64,000 nt of DNA from Agromyces salentinus (GCF_009749395.1 NZ_WBIR01000002.1:62001-126000); one strand, 5' to 3'; positions 9,610 through 19,506 are shown, counted from the first letter of the stretch. Numbers and translations are program-made. Notes: generated by a model not told the origin, from the sequence alone.

Positions 9610-10758
9610 TCAGGCGCGCCCGAACACCCCGCCGCGGATCAGGGGCACGCGCGTCTCCTCGTCGGTGAGCGACCCGTGCTGGCCGATCATGGCCTCCGCC
9701 TGCCGGTTCGCCTCGCGGCGGTCGTAGTACGCGATGCCGGCGCGCGCCGCGACGAGGATGTCGCCGATGCGCGGGCGGACCTCCTCGGCGACGGCCCCGT
9801 AGAGGCCCGCCTCGATCGCCTCGTCGCGGGAGAGGACCCACGCTCGATGCTCCTCGGCCGCCCGCCACCGCGCCAGCAGGGCGTCGCGCTCCCCCGCACC
9901 GAGTCCGGGCTCCACGTAGAGCGACAGGAATCGCGGCTCGCCGCCGACGTGCCGCACGCCCTCGACGAGCTCGGGCTTCGCGTCGATGAAGACATGGCGG
10001 TGCGAGGGAACGTCGACCACGCCGTGGTCGGCCGTGACGAGCAGCCCGGCGCCACGTGGCATCCGCCGCTCGAACGAGGCGACCTCGGCGTCGAGTTGCT
10101 CCAAGAGGCCGAGCCATCGGTCCGACTCCCACCCGTGCGCGTGCGCGGCCTGGTCGAGCTCGGGGACGTAGAGGTAGACGAGCGGCGCGGCGCGCGTCTG
10201 CAGGAGGTCGAGCGCTGCCGCGAACCGGTCGGGCATCGACGCGGCCACGCGGTACTCGGCGCCGCGCAGCACTGCGCGGGTGAACCCGGAGTCGGCGTAG
10301 CGAGCAGCACCGATCGCGATCGCGTCGACGCCCGCCAGCCCTGCACTCTCGAAGAGCGTCGGGCACCGCTGCCACGTCTCGGGCACCATCGCGGCGTCCC
10401 AGCCGCTCAGCTGATTCACGAGGCGATCGTTCCCGGCGTCGAGGGTTCGATAGCCCACCAGCCCGTGCGCGCCCGGGAGCCGGCCGGTCGTCAGGCTCGC
10501 GAGTGCGGCGGCCGTCGTCGAGGGAAGTACCGTGCGAATGACGTCGCGCTTGGCCATGCGTGGCGCGAGGAACCTGGCGTGACCGGCCCTCGCTTGCAGG
10601 TTGGCGGCACCGAGCCCGTCGACGAGCACGATCACGACGCCGGATGCCGCGGGCAGGCCGAACGCGTTCTCGCGGCCGGCGAGGCTGGCCGTCGAACTGG
10701 CCAGCACGTCGGTGAGGCGCGGGACCCCGTCGGCGGGCACCGGTAGCATGGCAGGCAT
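9610..10758 (-). CDS. Alkaline phosphatase superfamily phosphodiesterase (nucleotide pyrophosphatase-like)
   Basis: Metal-dependent phosphodiesterase of the type I phosphodiesterase/nucleotide pyrophosphatase family. The 382-residue protein has the metal Asp in VLVDGLGAAN (D47), the Thr nucleophile region LPSTTAAAL (T81/T82) and later metal residues in YVPELDQAAH and TADHGVVD. No signal peptide is evident, so it is probably cytoplasmic. The substrate is not predictable. The ATG is 7 nt from a minus-strand GAGACT, a leaderless arrangement. Confidence 0.83.
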   Translation of the reverse strand: MPAMLPVPADGVPRLTDVLASSTASLAGRENAFGLPAASGVVIVLVDGLGAANLQARAGHARFLAPRMAKRDVIRTVLPSTTAAALASLTTGRLPGAHGLVGYRTLDAGNDRLVNQLSGWDAAMVPETWQRCPTLFESAGLAGVDAIAIGAARYADSGFTRAVLRGAEYRVAASMPDRFAAALDLLQTRAAPLVYLYVPELDQAAHAHGWESDRWLGLLEQLDAEVASFERRMPRGAGLLVTADHGVVDVPSHRHVFIDAKPELVEGVRHVGGEPRFLSLYVEPGLGAGERDALLARWRAAEEHRAWVLSRDEAIEAGLYGAVAEEVRPRIGDILVAARAGIAYYDRREANRQAEAMIGQHGSLTDEETRVPLIRGGVFGRA

Positions 10759-10765
10759 CGCGCCC

Positions 10766-10771
10766 AGTCTC
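10766..10771 (-). promoter_or_regulatory. -10 element of phosphodiesterase gene (leaderless)
   Basis: GAGACT on the minus strand followed by 7 nt and then the ATG, so transcription should begin at or next to the start codon. Confidence 0.4.
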
Positions 10772-10830
10772 GCACAGGCAGGGCGCGCCCTTCATTCCCG
10801 GCGTGAGCCCACCAGCAGCAGAGAACACGG

Positions 10831-13305
10831 ATGACCCGAGCCAAGAACCCGCCCGCTGAAGAACCGATCGTCGAGCGCATCGAAGACGTCGACGTCGCCA
10901 CCGAGATGCAGGGCTCGTTCCTCGAATACGCGTACTCCGTGATCTACTCGCGCGCGCTCCCCGACGCCCGCGACGGCCTCAAGCCGGTGCAGCGACGAAT
11001 CCTGTTCGGCATGAACGAGATGGGCCTGCGCCCCGATCGAGGCCACGTGAAGTCCTCGAGGGTCGTCGGCGAGGTGATGGGCAAGTACCACCCCCACGGT
11101 GACACCGCCATCTACGACACCCTCGTCCGCATGGCGCAGGCCTTCACGCTGCGCGTTCCCCTCGTCGACGGGCATGGCAACTTCGGCTCCCTCGATGACG
11201 GCCCCGCGGCCTCCCGGTACACCGAGGCGCGACTGACCGCGGCCGCCATCGCCATGAACGACGGGCTCGACGAGGACGTCGTCGACTTCGTACCCAACTA
11301 CGACAACCAGTTCATGCAGCCCGCGGTCCTGCCCTCCGCCTATCCGAACCTGCTCGTGAACGGCGCCAGCGGCATCGCGGTCGGCATGGCGACGAACATG
11401 GCCCCGCACAACCTCATCGAGGTCATCGCGGCGGCCCGTCACCTCATCGCCAATCCCGACGCCACGCTCGACGACCTCATGGAGTTCGTGCCGGCACCCG
11501 ACCTGCCCTCGGGCGGCACGATCGTCGGACTCGCCGGCATCCGCGACGCCTACGCCACCGGCCGCGGAAGCTTCAAGACCCGCGCGAAGGTGCGCATCGA
11601 GCCGATCACGGCCCGCAAGACCGGCCTCGTGGTGACCGAACTCCCCTACCTCGTCGGGCCCGAGAAGGTCATCGAGAAGATCAAGGACGGCGTCAACGCC
11701 AAGAAGATCAGCGGCATCTCGGACGTCACCGACCTCACCGACCGCACGAACGGGCTCCGACTGGTCATCGGCATCAAGACCGGATTCAGCCCCGATGCCG
11801 TGCTCGAGCAGCTCTACCGCCTCACGCCGCTCGAGGACTCCTTCAACATCAACAACGTCGCCCTCGTCAACGGCGGGCCGCAGACGCTCGGACTGCGCGA
11901 GCTGCTGCAGGTCTACGTCGACCACCGCATCTCCGTCGTCACGCGCAGGTCCCAGTACCGGCTCGCGCGGCGCCGGGAGCGCCTGCATCTCGTCGACGGC
12001 CTGCTGATCGCGATCCTCGACATCGATGAGGTCATCCAGGTCATCCGGTCGAGCGACGACACCGCTGCGGCGCGAACGCGGCTGATGGAGGTCTTCGACC
12101 TCAGCCTCGTGCAGACCGACTACATCCTCGAACTCCAGTTGCGCCGCCTCACGAAGTTCTCGCGCATCGAGCTCGAGGCCGAGCGCGACAAGCTCCGAGC
12201 CGAGATCGAGGAGCTCGAGGCGATCCTCGCGAGTCGTCATCGCATCGAGGCCCTCGTCTCCGACGAGCTGGCCGAGGTCGCCGAGAAGTACGGCACCCCT
12301 CGTCGCACCCTCCTCACCGATGCCCGGCCCATCCCCACCGGCGCAGCTGCCAAGCGCGCCGCCGCCGTGCTGGAGGTGGCGGATGTGCCGTGTCGCGTGT
12401 TCCTCTCGGTGACCGGCCGCATCGCCCGCGTCGACCTGCAAGCCGGCGAGTCCGGGGCTCCCGCCGTCACCGTGCCGTCGCGACGGAGCAAGCACGACGC
12501 GATCCTGTCCACGCTCGACACCACGAGCCGCGCCGAGATCGGCGCGGTGACGAACCGCGGCCATCTCGTCCGCTTCACCGCGGTCGACGTCCCGATGCTG
12601 CCGCCGAGCTCGGTGCAGCTCGGTGCCGGCGTGAGGATCGGCGACTACCTCGCGCTGCCGGATCGCGACGAGAGGGTCCTCGCGCTGGTTTCGCTCACCT
12701 CCGATCGCTCGATCGCCATCGGCACCCGCCAGGGCATCGTCAAGCGGGTCTCGGCAGGGGGCTACCCGAACAAGCCCGACTTCGAGGTCATCGGTCTCAA
12801 GGCCGGCGACGAGGTCGTCGGCGCAGTGCAGGGCGAGGAGGGCGACGAGCTGGTGTTCGTGGCATCCGACGCCCAGCTCCTGCATTTCCCCGCCGCGACG
12901 GTTCGACCGCAGGGATGTCCCGCCGGAGGCATGGCGGGCATCAAGCTGGGCTCCGGCTCGCAGGTCATCCACTTCACGAGCCTGCCGGCCGAGGCCCTCG
13001 CCACCACCGTGGTGGTCACGATCGCGGCCGCCAGCGACACGCTCCTGGGCGTCGAGGCCGGCAGTGCCAAGGTCAGCGAGTTCTCGGAGTTCCCCGCCAA
13101 GGGCCGGGCGACCGGCGGCGTGCGGGCCCAGCGCTTCCTCAAGGGCGAGGACGCCCTTCAGCTCGCGTGGGCGGGCCCCGCCCCCGCGCTGGCCGTGGCC
13201 GCCGACGGCACCGCCAGGCAACTGCCGGACCCCGGTGCCAAGCGCGACGCGTCCGGTCAACCGCTCGAGGCCCACGTCGCCGCGGTCGGCACTCGCATCG
13301 CCTGA
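10831..13305 (+). CDS. parC: DNA topoisomerase IV subunit A (ParC)
   Basis: Breakage-reunion subunit of a type IIA topoisomerase. The 824-residue protein carries the catalytic tyrosine in [10 protein letters not shown] (Y130), the quinolone-resistance region [10 protein letters not shown] with Thr92 and Asp96 at the GyrA S83/D87 positions, and C-terminal beta-pinwheel repeats. The C-terminal domain lacks an obvious GyrA box, and the gene is next to parE and near sigA as in other actinobacteria, which favours topoisomerase IV over gyrase. Its partner parE is convergent, not co-transcribed. Confidence 0.88.
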   Translation: MTRAKNPPAEEPIVERIEDVDVATEMQGSFLEYAYSVIYSRALPDARDGLKPVQRRILFGMNEMGLRPDRGHVKSSRVVGEVMGKYHPHGDTAIYDTLVRMAQAFTLRVPLVDGHGNFGSLDDGPAASRYTEARLTAAAIAMNDGLDEDVVDFVPNYDNQFMQPAVLPSAYPNLLVNGASGIAVGMATNMAPHNLIEVIAAARHLIANPDATLDDLMEFVPAPDLPSGGTIVGLAGIRDAYATGRGSFKTRAKVRIEPITARKTGLVVTELPYLVGPEKVIEKIKDGVNAKKISGISDVTDLTDRTNGLRLVIGIKTGFSPDAVLEQLYRLTPLEDSFNINNVALVNGGPQTLGLRELLQVYVDHRISVVTRRSQYRLARRRERLHLVDGLLIAILDIDEVIQVIRSSDDTAAARTRLMEVFDLSLVQTDYILELQLRRLTKFSRIELEAERDKLRAEIEELEAILASRHRIEALVSDELAEVAEKYGTPRRTLLTDARPIPTGAAAKRAAAVLEVADVPCRVFLSVTGRIARVDLQAGESGAPAVTVPSRRSKHDAILSTLDTTSRAEIGAVTNRGHLVRFTAVDVPMLPPSSVQLGAGVRIGDYLALPDRDERVLALVSLTSDRSIAIGTRQGIVKRVSAGGYPNKPDFEVIGLKAGDEVVGAVQGEEGDELVFVASDAQLLHFPAATVRPQGCPAGGMAGIKLGSGSQVIHFTSLPAEALATTVVVTIAAASDTLLGVEAGSAKVSEFSEFPAKGRATGGVRAQRFLKGEDALQLAWAGPAPALAVAADGTARQLPDPGAKRDASGQPLEAHVAAVGTRIA

Positions 13306-13346
13306 CGTCGCGGTGCTCCCGCGCCACGCGCGCCGAGCACATGCAC

Positions 13347-13380
13347 GAGGACGCGGTGGCCTGTCGGCCGCCGCGTCCTC
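13347..13380. terminator. Terminator between parC and parE
   Basis: GAGGACGCGG pairs with CCGCGTCCTC around a loop that can extend the stem, in the 108-bp gap between the two convergent genes. Confidence 0.7.
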
Positions 13381-13413
13381 TCGGTCTGCAGCCCCGCTCA
13401 CCGGGGCGCTTCG

Positions 13414-15492
13414 TCAGGCGTCGATGCGCTCGCGCTCGAGGCCGTCGGCGCTGACCACGATGAACTCCTTGCGCGGTGCGACCTCGTTGCCCATGAGCAG
13501 TTCGAAGACGCGGCCGGCGTTCTCGGCATCGCCGAGGCCGACGCGGCGGAGGGTGCGTTGGCGACGGTCCATCGTGGTGGTCGCGAGTTGGTCGGCATCC
13601 ATCTCGCCGAGGCCCTTGTAACGCTGGATCGGATCCTGGTAGCGCTTGCCCTGCTTCTTCAGCGTGGCCAATACGCCGGCGAGTTCAGCCTCGGAGTACG
13701 TGTAGATCGTCTCGTTCGGCTTCGAGCCCGGGTTCATGACCACCACGCGGTGCAACGGCGGGACGGCGGCGAACACGCGGCCCTCCTCGATCATGGGCCG
13801 CATGTACCGGAAGAAGAGCGTGAGAAGGAGGGTGCGGATGTGAGCGCCGTCGACGTCGGCGTCGCTCATGATGATGACCTTGCCGTAGCGCGCCGCCGAG
13901 ATGTCGAAGCTCCGCCCGGAGCCGGCTCCGATGACCTGGATGATCGAGGCGCACTCCGCGTTGCCGAGCATGTCGGCGACGCTGGCCTTCTGCACGTTCA
14001 GGATCTTGCCTCGGATCGGCAGGAGCGCCTGATGCTCGCTGTCGCGCGCCAGCTTGGCCGTGCCGAGGGCGGAGTCGCCCTCGACGATGAACAGTTCGCT
14101 GTGTGCGACATCCGTCGATCGGCAATCGACGAGCTTCGCCGGAAGGGACGAGCTCTCGAGCGCGTTCTTGCGACGCTGCGTCTCTTTGTGCGCACGCGCC
14201 GAGATGCGGGACTTCATCTCGGCGACGACCTTGTCGAGTACCAGCGAGGACTGCGCCTTGTCGTCGCGCTTGGTCGAGGTGAAGCGGGCTCCCAGCTCCT
14301 TGGTGAGGACGTTGGCGACGATCGCCCGGACGGCGGGGGTTCCGAGCACCTCCTTCGTCTGGCCCTCGAACTGCGGCTCGGGCAGGCGCACGGTGATCAC
14401 GGCGGTGAGGCCCGCGAGGACGTCGTCCTTCTCGAGCTTGTCGCTGCCAGCCTTGAGGCGGCGTGCGTTCTGCTCGACCTGCTGGCGGAGGAACTTCAGG
14501 AGCCCCTGGTCGAAGCCGGCCTGATGCGTGCCGCCCTTCGGCGTGGCGATGATGTTGACGAAGGACTTGACCACCGTCTCGTAGCCGGTGCCCCAGCGCA
14601 GGGCGATGTCGACGGTGCACTCGCGCTTCAACTCGGTCGGAACCATCGCTCCGCCCTCGGTGAGGACGGGGACCGTCTCGGAGAAGGTGCCGCTGCCGGT
14701 GAGGCGCCAGATGTCGGTCAGCGGCGAGTCGACCGCGAGGTGCTCGGCGAACTCGGAGATGCCGCCCTCGAACTGGAAGGACGTGGTGCGCGGCTCATCG
14801 CCGCGCTCGTCGGTGACGTCGATCGCGAGCCCCGGCACGAGGAACGCCGTCTGACGGGCGCGGCCGATGAGGTCGTCGGTCTGGAACTCGGCGCCCTTGG
14901 TGAAGATCTGCCGGTCGGCCCAGTACCTGATGCGCGTGCCGGTGACGCCCTTGGCGACCTTGCCGACGACCCGGAGCTCGCTGCGGTCCTCGAAGGGCGT
15001 GAACGCGGCGTCGGGCGACGGCTCACCCGCATCGGCGAAGATGCCGGGCTCGCCGCGGTGGAACGACATGGCCCACGTCTTGCCGTCGCGGTCGACCTCG
15101 ACGTCGAGGCGCTCGGACAGGGCGTTGACCACGGAGGCGCCGACGCCGTGCAGGCCACCGGACGCGGCATACGAGCCCGACCCGAACTTGCCGCCGGCGT
15201 GGAGCTTCGTGAAGACGACCTCGACCCCCGAGAGCCCCGTCTTCGGCTCGATGTCGACGGGGATGCCGCGAGCCCGGTCGCGCACCTCGACGCTGCCGTC
15301 GGCGTGGAGCCGCACCCCGATCTCGCTGCCGTGACCAGCGAGCGCCTCGTCGACGGAGTTGTCGATGACCTCCCAGAGGCAGTGCATCAGCCCTCGGGAA
15401 TCGGTCGAGCCGATGTACATGCCTGGTCGCTTGCGGACGGCCTCGAGGCCCTCGAGCACGGAGAGATGGCGGGCGGAATAGTCGGAGCTCAC
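13414..15492 (-). CDS. parE: DNA topoisomerase IV subunit B (ParE)
   Basis: ATPase subunit of topoisomerase IV. The GHKL ATP-binding motifs are present (VLEGLEAVRKRPGMYIG, VDEALAG, GRGIPVD-like segment, GGLHGVGASVVN), then the transducer domain, and the TOPRIM domain with EGDSALG and the DADVDGAHIRTLLL metal site. The 692-residue version starts at GTG (protein MSSDYSARHL); an in-frame TTG lies 9 nt further upstream and is a possible alternative. TAGGCT sits 8 nt before this GTG on the same strand. Confidence 0.93.
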   Translation of the reverse strand: MSSDYSARHLSVLEGLEAVRKRPGMYIGSTDSRGLMHCLWEVIDNSVDEALAGHGSEIGVRLHADGSVEVRDRARGIPVDIEPKTGLSGVEVVFTKLHAGGKFGSGSYAASGGLHGVGASVVNALSERLDVEVDRDGKTWAMSFHRGEPGIFADAGEPSPDAAFTPFEDRSELRVVGKVAKGVTGTRIRYWADRQIFTKGAEFQTDDLIGRARQTAFLVPGLAIDVTDERGDEPRTTSFQFEGGISEFAEHLAVDSPLTDIWRLTGSGTFSETVPVLTEGGAMVPTELKRECTVDIALRWGTGYETVVKSFVNIIATPKGGTHQAGFDQGLLKFLRQQVEQNARRLKAGSDKLEKDDVLAGLTAVITVRLPEPQFEGQTKEVLGTPAVRAIVANVLTKELGARFTSTKRDDKAQSSLVLDKVVAEMKSRISARAHKETQRRKNALESSSLPAKLVDCRSTDVAHSELFIVEGDSALGTAKLARDSEHQALLPIRGKILNVQKASVADMLGNAECASIIQVIGAGSGRSFDISAARYGKVIIMSDADVDGAHIRTLLLTLFFRYMRPMIEEGRVFAAVPPLHRVVVMNPGSKPNETIYTYSEAELAGVLATLKKQGKRYQDPIQRYKGLGEMDADQLATTTMDRRQRTLRRVGLGDAENAGRVFELLMGNEVAPRKEFIVVSADGLERERIDA

Positions 15493-15500
15493 GTCGACCA

Positions 15501-15506
15501 AGCCTA
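15501..15506 (-). promoter_or_regulatory. parE -10 element (near-leaderless)
   Basis: TAGGCT on the minus strand, 8 nt ahead of the GTG start, so the predicted mRNA has essentially no leader. Confidence 0.45.
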
Positions 15507-15592
15507 CTGAGCGCCACCGACCCTCGAGCGCAGGCGCTACGCGCTGAGCGAAATGCCCGGTCCAACGGAAGGGCACGGGCTCAGGACGTGTT

Positions 15593-15598
15593 TACATT
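15593..15598 (+). promoter_or_regulatory. Possible -10 for DUF7455 gene
   Basis: TACATT about 40 bp ahead of the start codon; the resulting leader would contain the strong AGGAGGAGG ribosome binding site. Confidence 0.35.
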
Positions 15599-15638
15599 GA
15601 GGAACGGAATTCGCGAACGTGAGCCAGGAGGAGGAGCC

Positions 15639-15869
15639 ATGACGCAGTACACCGAAACCAACGGTGCGGTCGAGGAACTCGAGACCCCGTACGAGCTCAC
15701 TGCGCTCGATCGCTGTGACGCGTGCGGCGCCCAGGCGTACATCCGCGTGGCGGTCGGCAACGGAGAACTGCTGTTCTGCGCCCACCACGGTCGCAAGCAC
15801 CAGGAGAAGCTCTCCCAGATCGCGCACAGCTGGCACGACGAGTCGTCTCGTCTCAACGAGCGTCCCTGA
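15639..15869 (+). CDS. DUF7455 small zinc-binding protein
   Basis: Conserved actinobacterial protein of 76 residues with unknown function. A C-x2-C / C-x2-H zinc knuckle is visible: C25 and C28 in RCDACGAQAY, and C47/H50 in LFCAHHGRKH. The start is fixed by a very strong AGGAGGAGG ribosome binding site, which suggests high expression. It sits divergently from parE and upstream of a strong terminator, as an independent unit. Confidence 0.85.
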   Translation: MTQYTETNGAVEELETPYELTALDRCDACGAQAYIRVAVGNGELLFCAHHGRKHQEKLSQIAHSWHDESSRLNERP

Positions 15870-15909
15870 CGCCCGGCACGGCTCCCTGAGGGCCTCCACG
15901 AACGCAGCG

Positions 15910-15938
15910 AACGCCCCGAGATCCGATCTCGGGGCGTT
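15910..15938. terminator. Terminator after DUF7455 gene
   Basis: AACGCCCCGAGA pairs perfectly with TCTCGGGGCGTT around a 5-nt loop, ending in TTT. It lies between the DUF7455 gene and the convergent gatD-like gene. Confidence 0.85.
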
Positions 15939-16025
15939 TCGCATTCCCGGCGTGGTGCGGATGCCCCGGACTGCTCGACCGCCGATCGACGGGGACCCGA
16001 AGGTCCGGCGCACCCGTGCTCGGCC

Positions 16026-16769
16026 TCAGGCGACGGCGTCCTGGACGCCTGCCGCCGTGAGCTGCGCCCGGCGTGCGACATCCGCATACCCGTCGACGAC
16101 GCGTGCTCGTTCGCCCGCTTCGTAGGCCACTCCGGCCCGCTCGGCCATCGTCGCGAGGATGCGGTCCGCAAGTTCGGGGTTCTTGGCGAGCACCGGTCCG
16201 TGAAGATGCGTCCCGATCACCTCGCCCATGACGACACCCTCCTGACCGGAGCCCCGACCGTTGCCGTGGCCTGCCCGGACGCGGCCGAGCGGCGACGCCT
16301 CCGCCCCGACGTAGTCGCGGGCATGGTTCTCGAACCCGACGAGCGTCCGGCCCGTTCCGAGTTCGGTGACGACCAGGTCGTCGGTCACGCGACCGCCGGG
16401 CCGAGGCACGGCACGACCGGGCAGGATGCCGAGGCCCTCGATGCTGGAGCCGTCGGGGTGTTCGATGCCCCATGAGAGGAGCTCCCACCCCGTGCCGACG
16501 GCGAGGATCGGGACGCCCTCGGTGCCCCAACGGCGGAGCTCGTCGTGCAGCTCGAGCAGCAGGTCGCGACTGCGCTCGAGCGAGGCGTCGCTGCCCGAGC
16601 CGAGCACGACCGCATCGACGCGGTCGGGCAGGTCGGCTCGGGCCTCGACGGCGACCACGCGCGCGTCGATGCCGGCCCAGGCCGCGCGCCGGGCCAGCAC
16701 GGCGGCGTTCTCGGCGTCGCCGTTCGTGTTCTGCAACGACGGGACCAAGGTGATGATCGTGAAGGTCAT
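16026..16769 (-). CDS. GatD-like protein without the glutaminase nucleophile
   Basis: Homolog of GatD, the class I glutamine amidotransferase half of the lipid II isoglutaminyl synthase. The 247-residue protein keeps the family frame: NTNGDAEN near the N-terminus, FENHARDYVG, and the catalytic-His motif GTHLHGP (H190). But the nucleophile elbow, normally V-C-[AG]-G-[YF]-Q-L-L, reads AVGTGWELLSW, so Gly92 replaces the catalytic Cys and Glu replaces the Gln; the upstream GGGQD-type loop reads GSGSD. It therefore should not release ammonia from glutamine. It overlaps the MurT-like gene by 4 nt, so the two proteins probably still form a complex. Confidence 0.85.
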   Translation of the reverse strand: MTFTIITLVPSLQNTNGDAENAAVLARRAAWAGIDARVVAVEARADLPDRVDAVVLGSGSDASLERSRDLLLELHDELRRWGTEGVPILAVGTGWELLSWGIEHPDGSSIEGLGILPGRAVPRPGGRVTDDLVVTELGTGRTLVGFENHARDYVGAEASPLGRVRAGHGNGRGSGQEGVVMGEVIGTHLHGPVLAKNPELADRILATMAERAGVAYEAGERARVVDGYADVARRAQLTAAGVQDAVA

Positions 16770-18037
16770 TCCGCTCCCGTGAGTCCGAGGTGCGCGCGGG
16801 TGCGCCGCATGGAATCGGCCGAGAAGACGATGGTCTTCGTGCCCGATGCCGGCGCCGGCGCCGCGAGGAAGTCGTCGAGGGCGCGGCCGAGGTCGGGCTC
16901 GACCCGGTCGATCTCCACCCCGTCGTAGGCGAGCATCAGGGCGGCCTCCGCCGCCTTCGAGCCGGAGACGATCGCGACGCGGCCGAGGGAGGACGCATCG
17001 GTCGGCCAGAAGTACGACGGGTCGCGGACGTCGGAGCCGATGGCGAAGAGGACATCGGTGGTTCCGGGCTCGATGCTGTCGACGTTGAGCTGGTAGCTCG
17101 CCGGATTCTGCACGAGCACGAAATCGACCTCCTGCCCGCGCACGAGCACGCGCTCGCCACGGCCGAAGACCGCCGGAATCGCGCCGAGGGCGTCGGCCGC
17201 CGTCTGCCGATCGAACCGATCGCCGAGCACCGCCTTCGCGGTGGTGTACGCGGCCGTCGCGTCGACGCCGTAGTGGATGCCGCGGGCCGGAAGGCCGACG
17301 GCCACGACGGTGCCGTGATCCTCGATCACGGCTGAACGTCCGTCGACGCGCTCGAGGCGCACGCCGTCGCCCGCTTGCAGGCGTCCGGCGGCGGTCTGCG
17401 CATGGCCGAGGCCGCGCGGTGCCGCCGCGAGCACGGCCTCGGACACGCCGAACCGACGCACCGCGACATCCGGCCCGACCTTCAGGGCCAGCCGCTCGAG
17501 GTACGCGTCGTCGGCGTTCACCACCACCGTCTCCAGGGCGCGGGCGGCGATGCGTTCGAGCATGCCGGCGACCATCTCGGAATCGTGGAATCGGTCGATC
17601 TGGTCGACCATCACGTTCATGAGCGCGACGGCTCGGGCGTCCACGCCCTGCATGACCAGCGCGCCGTGGCCCTCGTCCATCTCGAGCACGGCCATCTCCC
17701 CCGGAACCCGACCACGCCAGTCGGCGCGCTCGAGGAGGGCGGAGGTCAACCCCTGGCTGATGTTCGCCGTCGACGGGTTGGTGAACACGTCGACGTGGTG
17801 CGCGCGCAGGATCGCCACGAGCATCTTCGTGGTCGTCGACTTGCCGCTCGAGCCCGAGACCACGACGAGCCCCTGGGGGAACCCGGAGAGCGTGCGCTTG
17901 AGGTAGTTCGGGGCGATGCGGTTGACGACGAGGCCCGGAACAGCCGATCCGCCGCCGGGCTTGCGCAGCCGGGCGGCGAATCGGGTGAGCCTGCCGACGA
18001 GGATCGCCGGCGCGTAGCGGAGGGCTCCAGCTGGCAC
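16766..18037 (-). CDS. MurT-like Mur ligase lacking the zinc ribbon
   Basis: Mur-ligase-family ATP enzyme resembling MurT, which activates the alpha-carboxyl of lipid II D-Glu. The 423-residue protein has a P-loop at residues 60-68 (VSGSSGKSTTTK, altered from the usual GTNGKTTT), the central-domain segment NVMVDQIDRF, and a C-terminal DUF1727-type domain (NPASYQLNVDSI, DVRDPSYFWPTD). It contains no cysteine at all, so the Cys4 zinc ribbon of typical MurT is absent, and the SWxWDxD-type segment that supplies the Asp of the GatD triad is changed to SYFWPTD. GTG start, 7 bp after the sigA stop. Specificity is probably changed; see findings. Confidence 0.85.
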   Translation of the reverse strand: MPAGALRYAPAILVGRLTRFAARLRKPGGGSAVPGLVVNRIAPNYLKRTLSGFPQGLVVVSGSSGKSTTTKMLVAILRAHHVDVFTNPSTANISQGLTSALLERADWRGRVPGEMAVLEMDEGHGALVMQGVDARAVALMNVMVDQIDRFHDSEMVAGMLERIAARALETVVVNADDAYLERLALKVGPDVAVRRFGVSEAVLAAAPRGLGHAQTAAGRLQAGDGVRLERVDGRSAVIEDHGTVVAVGLPARGIHYGVDATAAYTTAKAVLGDRFDRQTAADALGAIPAVFGRGERVLVRGQEVDFVLVQNPASYQLNVDSIEPGTTDVLFAIGSDVRDPSYFWPTDASSLGRVAIVSGSKAAEAALMLAYDGVEIDRVEPDLGRALDDFLAAPAPASGTKTIVFSADSMRRTRAHLGLTGAE

Positions 18038-18044
18038 CGCCGGC

Positions 18045-19355
18045 CTACTCGAGGTAGTCGCGCAGCGACTGCGACCGCGACGGGTGGCGGAGCTTGGCCA
18101 TCGTCTTCGACTCGATCTGGCGGATGCGCTCACGCGTGACGCCGAAGGTGTCGCCGATCTGGTCGAGCGTCTTCGGCATGCCGTCACCGAGACCGAAGCG
18201 CATGCGGATCACGCCCGCCTCACGCTCGCTCAGCGAGTCGAGGAGGGACTCGAGCTGCTTCTGCAGCATCGTGAAGCCCACCGCGTCGGCCGGGACGACC
18301 GCCTCGGTGTCCTCGATGAGGTCGCCGAACTCGCTGTCGCCGTCTTCACCGAGCGGGGTGTGCAGCGAGATGGGCTCGCGCCCGTACTTCTGGACCTCGA
18401 TGACCTTCTCAGGGGTCATGTCGAGCTCGCGGCTGAGCTCCTCGGGCGTGGGCTCGCGGCCCAGGTCCTGCAGCATCTGGCGCTGGACACGGGCGAGCTT
18501 GTTGATGACCTCGACCATGTGCACCGGGATGCGGATGGTACGGGCCTGGTCGGCCATGGCGCGCGTGATCGCCTGACGGATCCACCAGGTCGCGTACGTC
18601 GAGAACTTGAAGCCCTTGGTGTAGTCGAACTTCTCGACCGCACGGATGAGGCCGAGGTTGCCCTCCTGGATCAGGTCGAGGAACTGCATGCCGCGACCCG
18701 TGTAGCGCTTCGCGAGCGAGACCACGAGGCGGAGGTTCGCGCCGAGCAGGTGGCTCTTGGCACGCTGGCCGTCCTTCGCGACCCACTGCAGTTCGCGACC
18801 GAGCTGCGAGCGCTTCTCGGCATCGGTCATGTGCGAGAGCTTCTCCTCGGCGAACAGTCCCGCCTCGATGCGCATCGCCAGCTCGACCTCTTCGGCCGCG
18901 TTCAGCAGTGCGACCTTTCCGATCTGCTTCAGGTAGTCCTTGACCGGGTCCGCCGTGGCCCCCGTGATGGCGCTCGAGTAGACGGGCACATCGTCCTCGT
19001 CGTCGACCGCGCGCAGGACGAGGGCGCCGGTGGGGTGGGGCTCGACGGCGACGGGCTTCTCCTCCTCGTCCTCTTCGGTCGTCGCGGCATCCGCCTCGTC
19101 GACGACCACTGCCTCGACCTCGACCTCGACGTCTCCGGGCTCGGCGTCGTCCTCTTCGTCATCGCCGGACTTCGCGGCGCCGCGCGGCTTCGTCGTCGCC
19201 TTGGCGGTCGTCTTGCGCGGCGTCTTGCTCGCCGGGGTGGCCTTCGCGGCGGTCTTCGTCGCAGCCGCCTTCGTGGTCGACTTCGCGGCCGTCGTGCGGG
19301 CGGCAGGCGTCTCAGCCTCGGCCTTCGCCGGCGTCGCAGCTTTCGTCGTTGCCAT
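18045..19355 (-). CDS. sigA: Primary RNA polymerase sigma factor (SigA/RpoD/HrdB)
   Basis: Housekeeping sigma-70 factor. The 436-residue protein has an Ala/Lys/Thr-rich N-terminus (to about residue 70) and an acidic stretch, then regions 1.2 to 4.2: the core-binding and -10-recognition segments ([30 protein letters not shown]) and the region 4 helix-turn-helix near [10 protein letters not shown]. The ATG has an AGGAG ribosome binding site. Two promoter-like elements lie in the 328-bp upstream gap. The murT-like gene follows after 7 bp and may be read from the same transcript. Confidence 0.95.
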   Translation of the reverse strand: MATTKAATPAKAEAETPAARTTAAKSTTKAAATKTAAKATPASKTPRKTTAKATTKPRGAAKSGDDEEDDAEPGDVEVEVEAVVVDEADAATTEEDEEEKPVAVEPHPTGALVLRAVDDEDDVPVYSSAITGATADPVKDYLKQIGKVALLNAAEEVELAMRIEAGLFAEEKLSHMTDAEKRSQLGRELQWVAKDGQRAKSHLLGANLRLVVSLAKRYTGRGMQFLDLIQEGNLGLIRAVEKFDYTKGFKFSTYATWWIRQAITRAMADQARTIRIPVHMVEVINKLARVQRQMLQDLGREPTPEELSRELDMTPEKVIEVQKYGREPISLHTPLGEDGDSEFGDLIEDTEAVVPADAVGFTMLQKQLESLLDSLSEREAGVIRMRFGLGDGMPKTLDQIGDTFGVTRERIRQIESKTMAKLRHPSRSQSLRDYLE

Positions 19356-19421
19356 TGGTGAACCTCTCCTACATCGCACGTCGCGTGCCCGGTGGGGATC
19401 GCGGATCGTGGTGGTCCGAAG

Positions 19422-19450
19422 ATTTCGGACACTATGAGGACCCATGTCAA
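19422..19450 (-). promoter_or_regulatory. Second possible sigA promoter
   Basis: Consensus TTGACA (19445-19450 on the minus strand) with a poor hexamer CGAAAT 17 nt downstream. The -35 is perfect but the -10 is weak, so an alternative sigma factor or an activator may be involved. Confidence 0.35.
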
Positions 19451-19506
19451 GTCCGCGAGGTGTTCGCACGAAATCGTGCCCGCGGACCAGAACGGGTCCT
19501 TCCCTC

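Noticed and set aside
10831-15492. Possibility that these are gyrA and gyrB
   Set aside because: They are convergent and sit near sigA, the location typical of actinobacterial parC/parE; gyrBA is normally by dnaA. Not excluded with certainty without the rest of the genome.
16026-18037. Sequencing error explaining the missing GatD Cys
   Set aside because: Several separate positions differ together (Cys, Gln, GGGQD loop, all MurT cysteines) with both frames intact, which one error cannot produce.
19422-19450. A full stress-type sigma promoter for sigA from the TTGACA box
   Set aside because: The -35 is good but the matching -10 is poor, while TATAAT lies upstream; kept only as a low-confidence second promoter.
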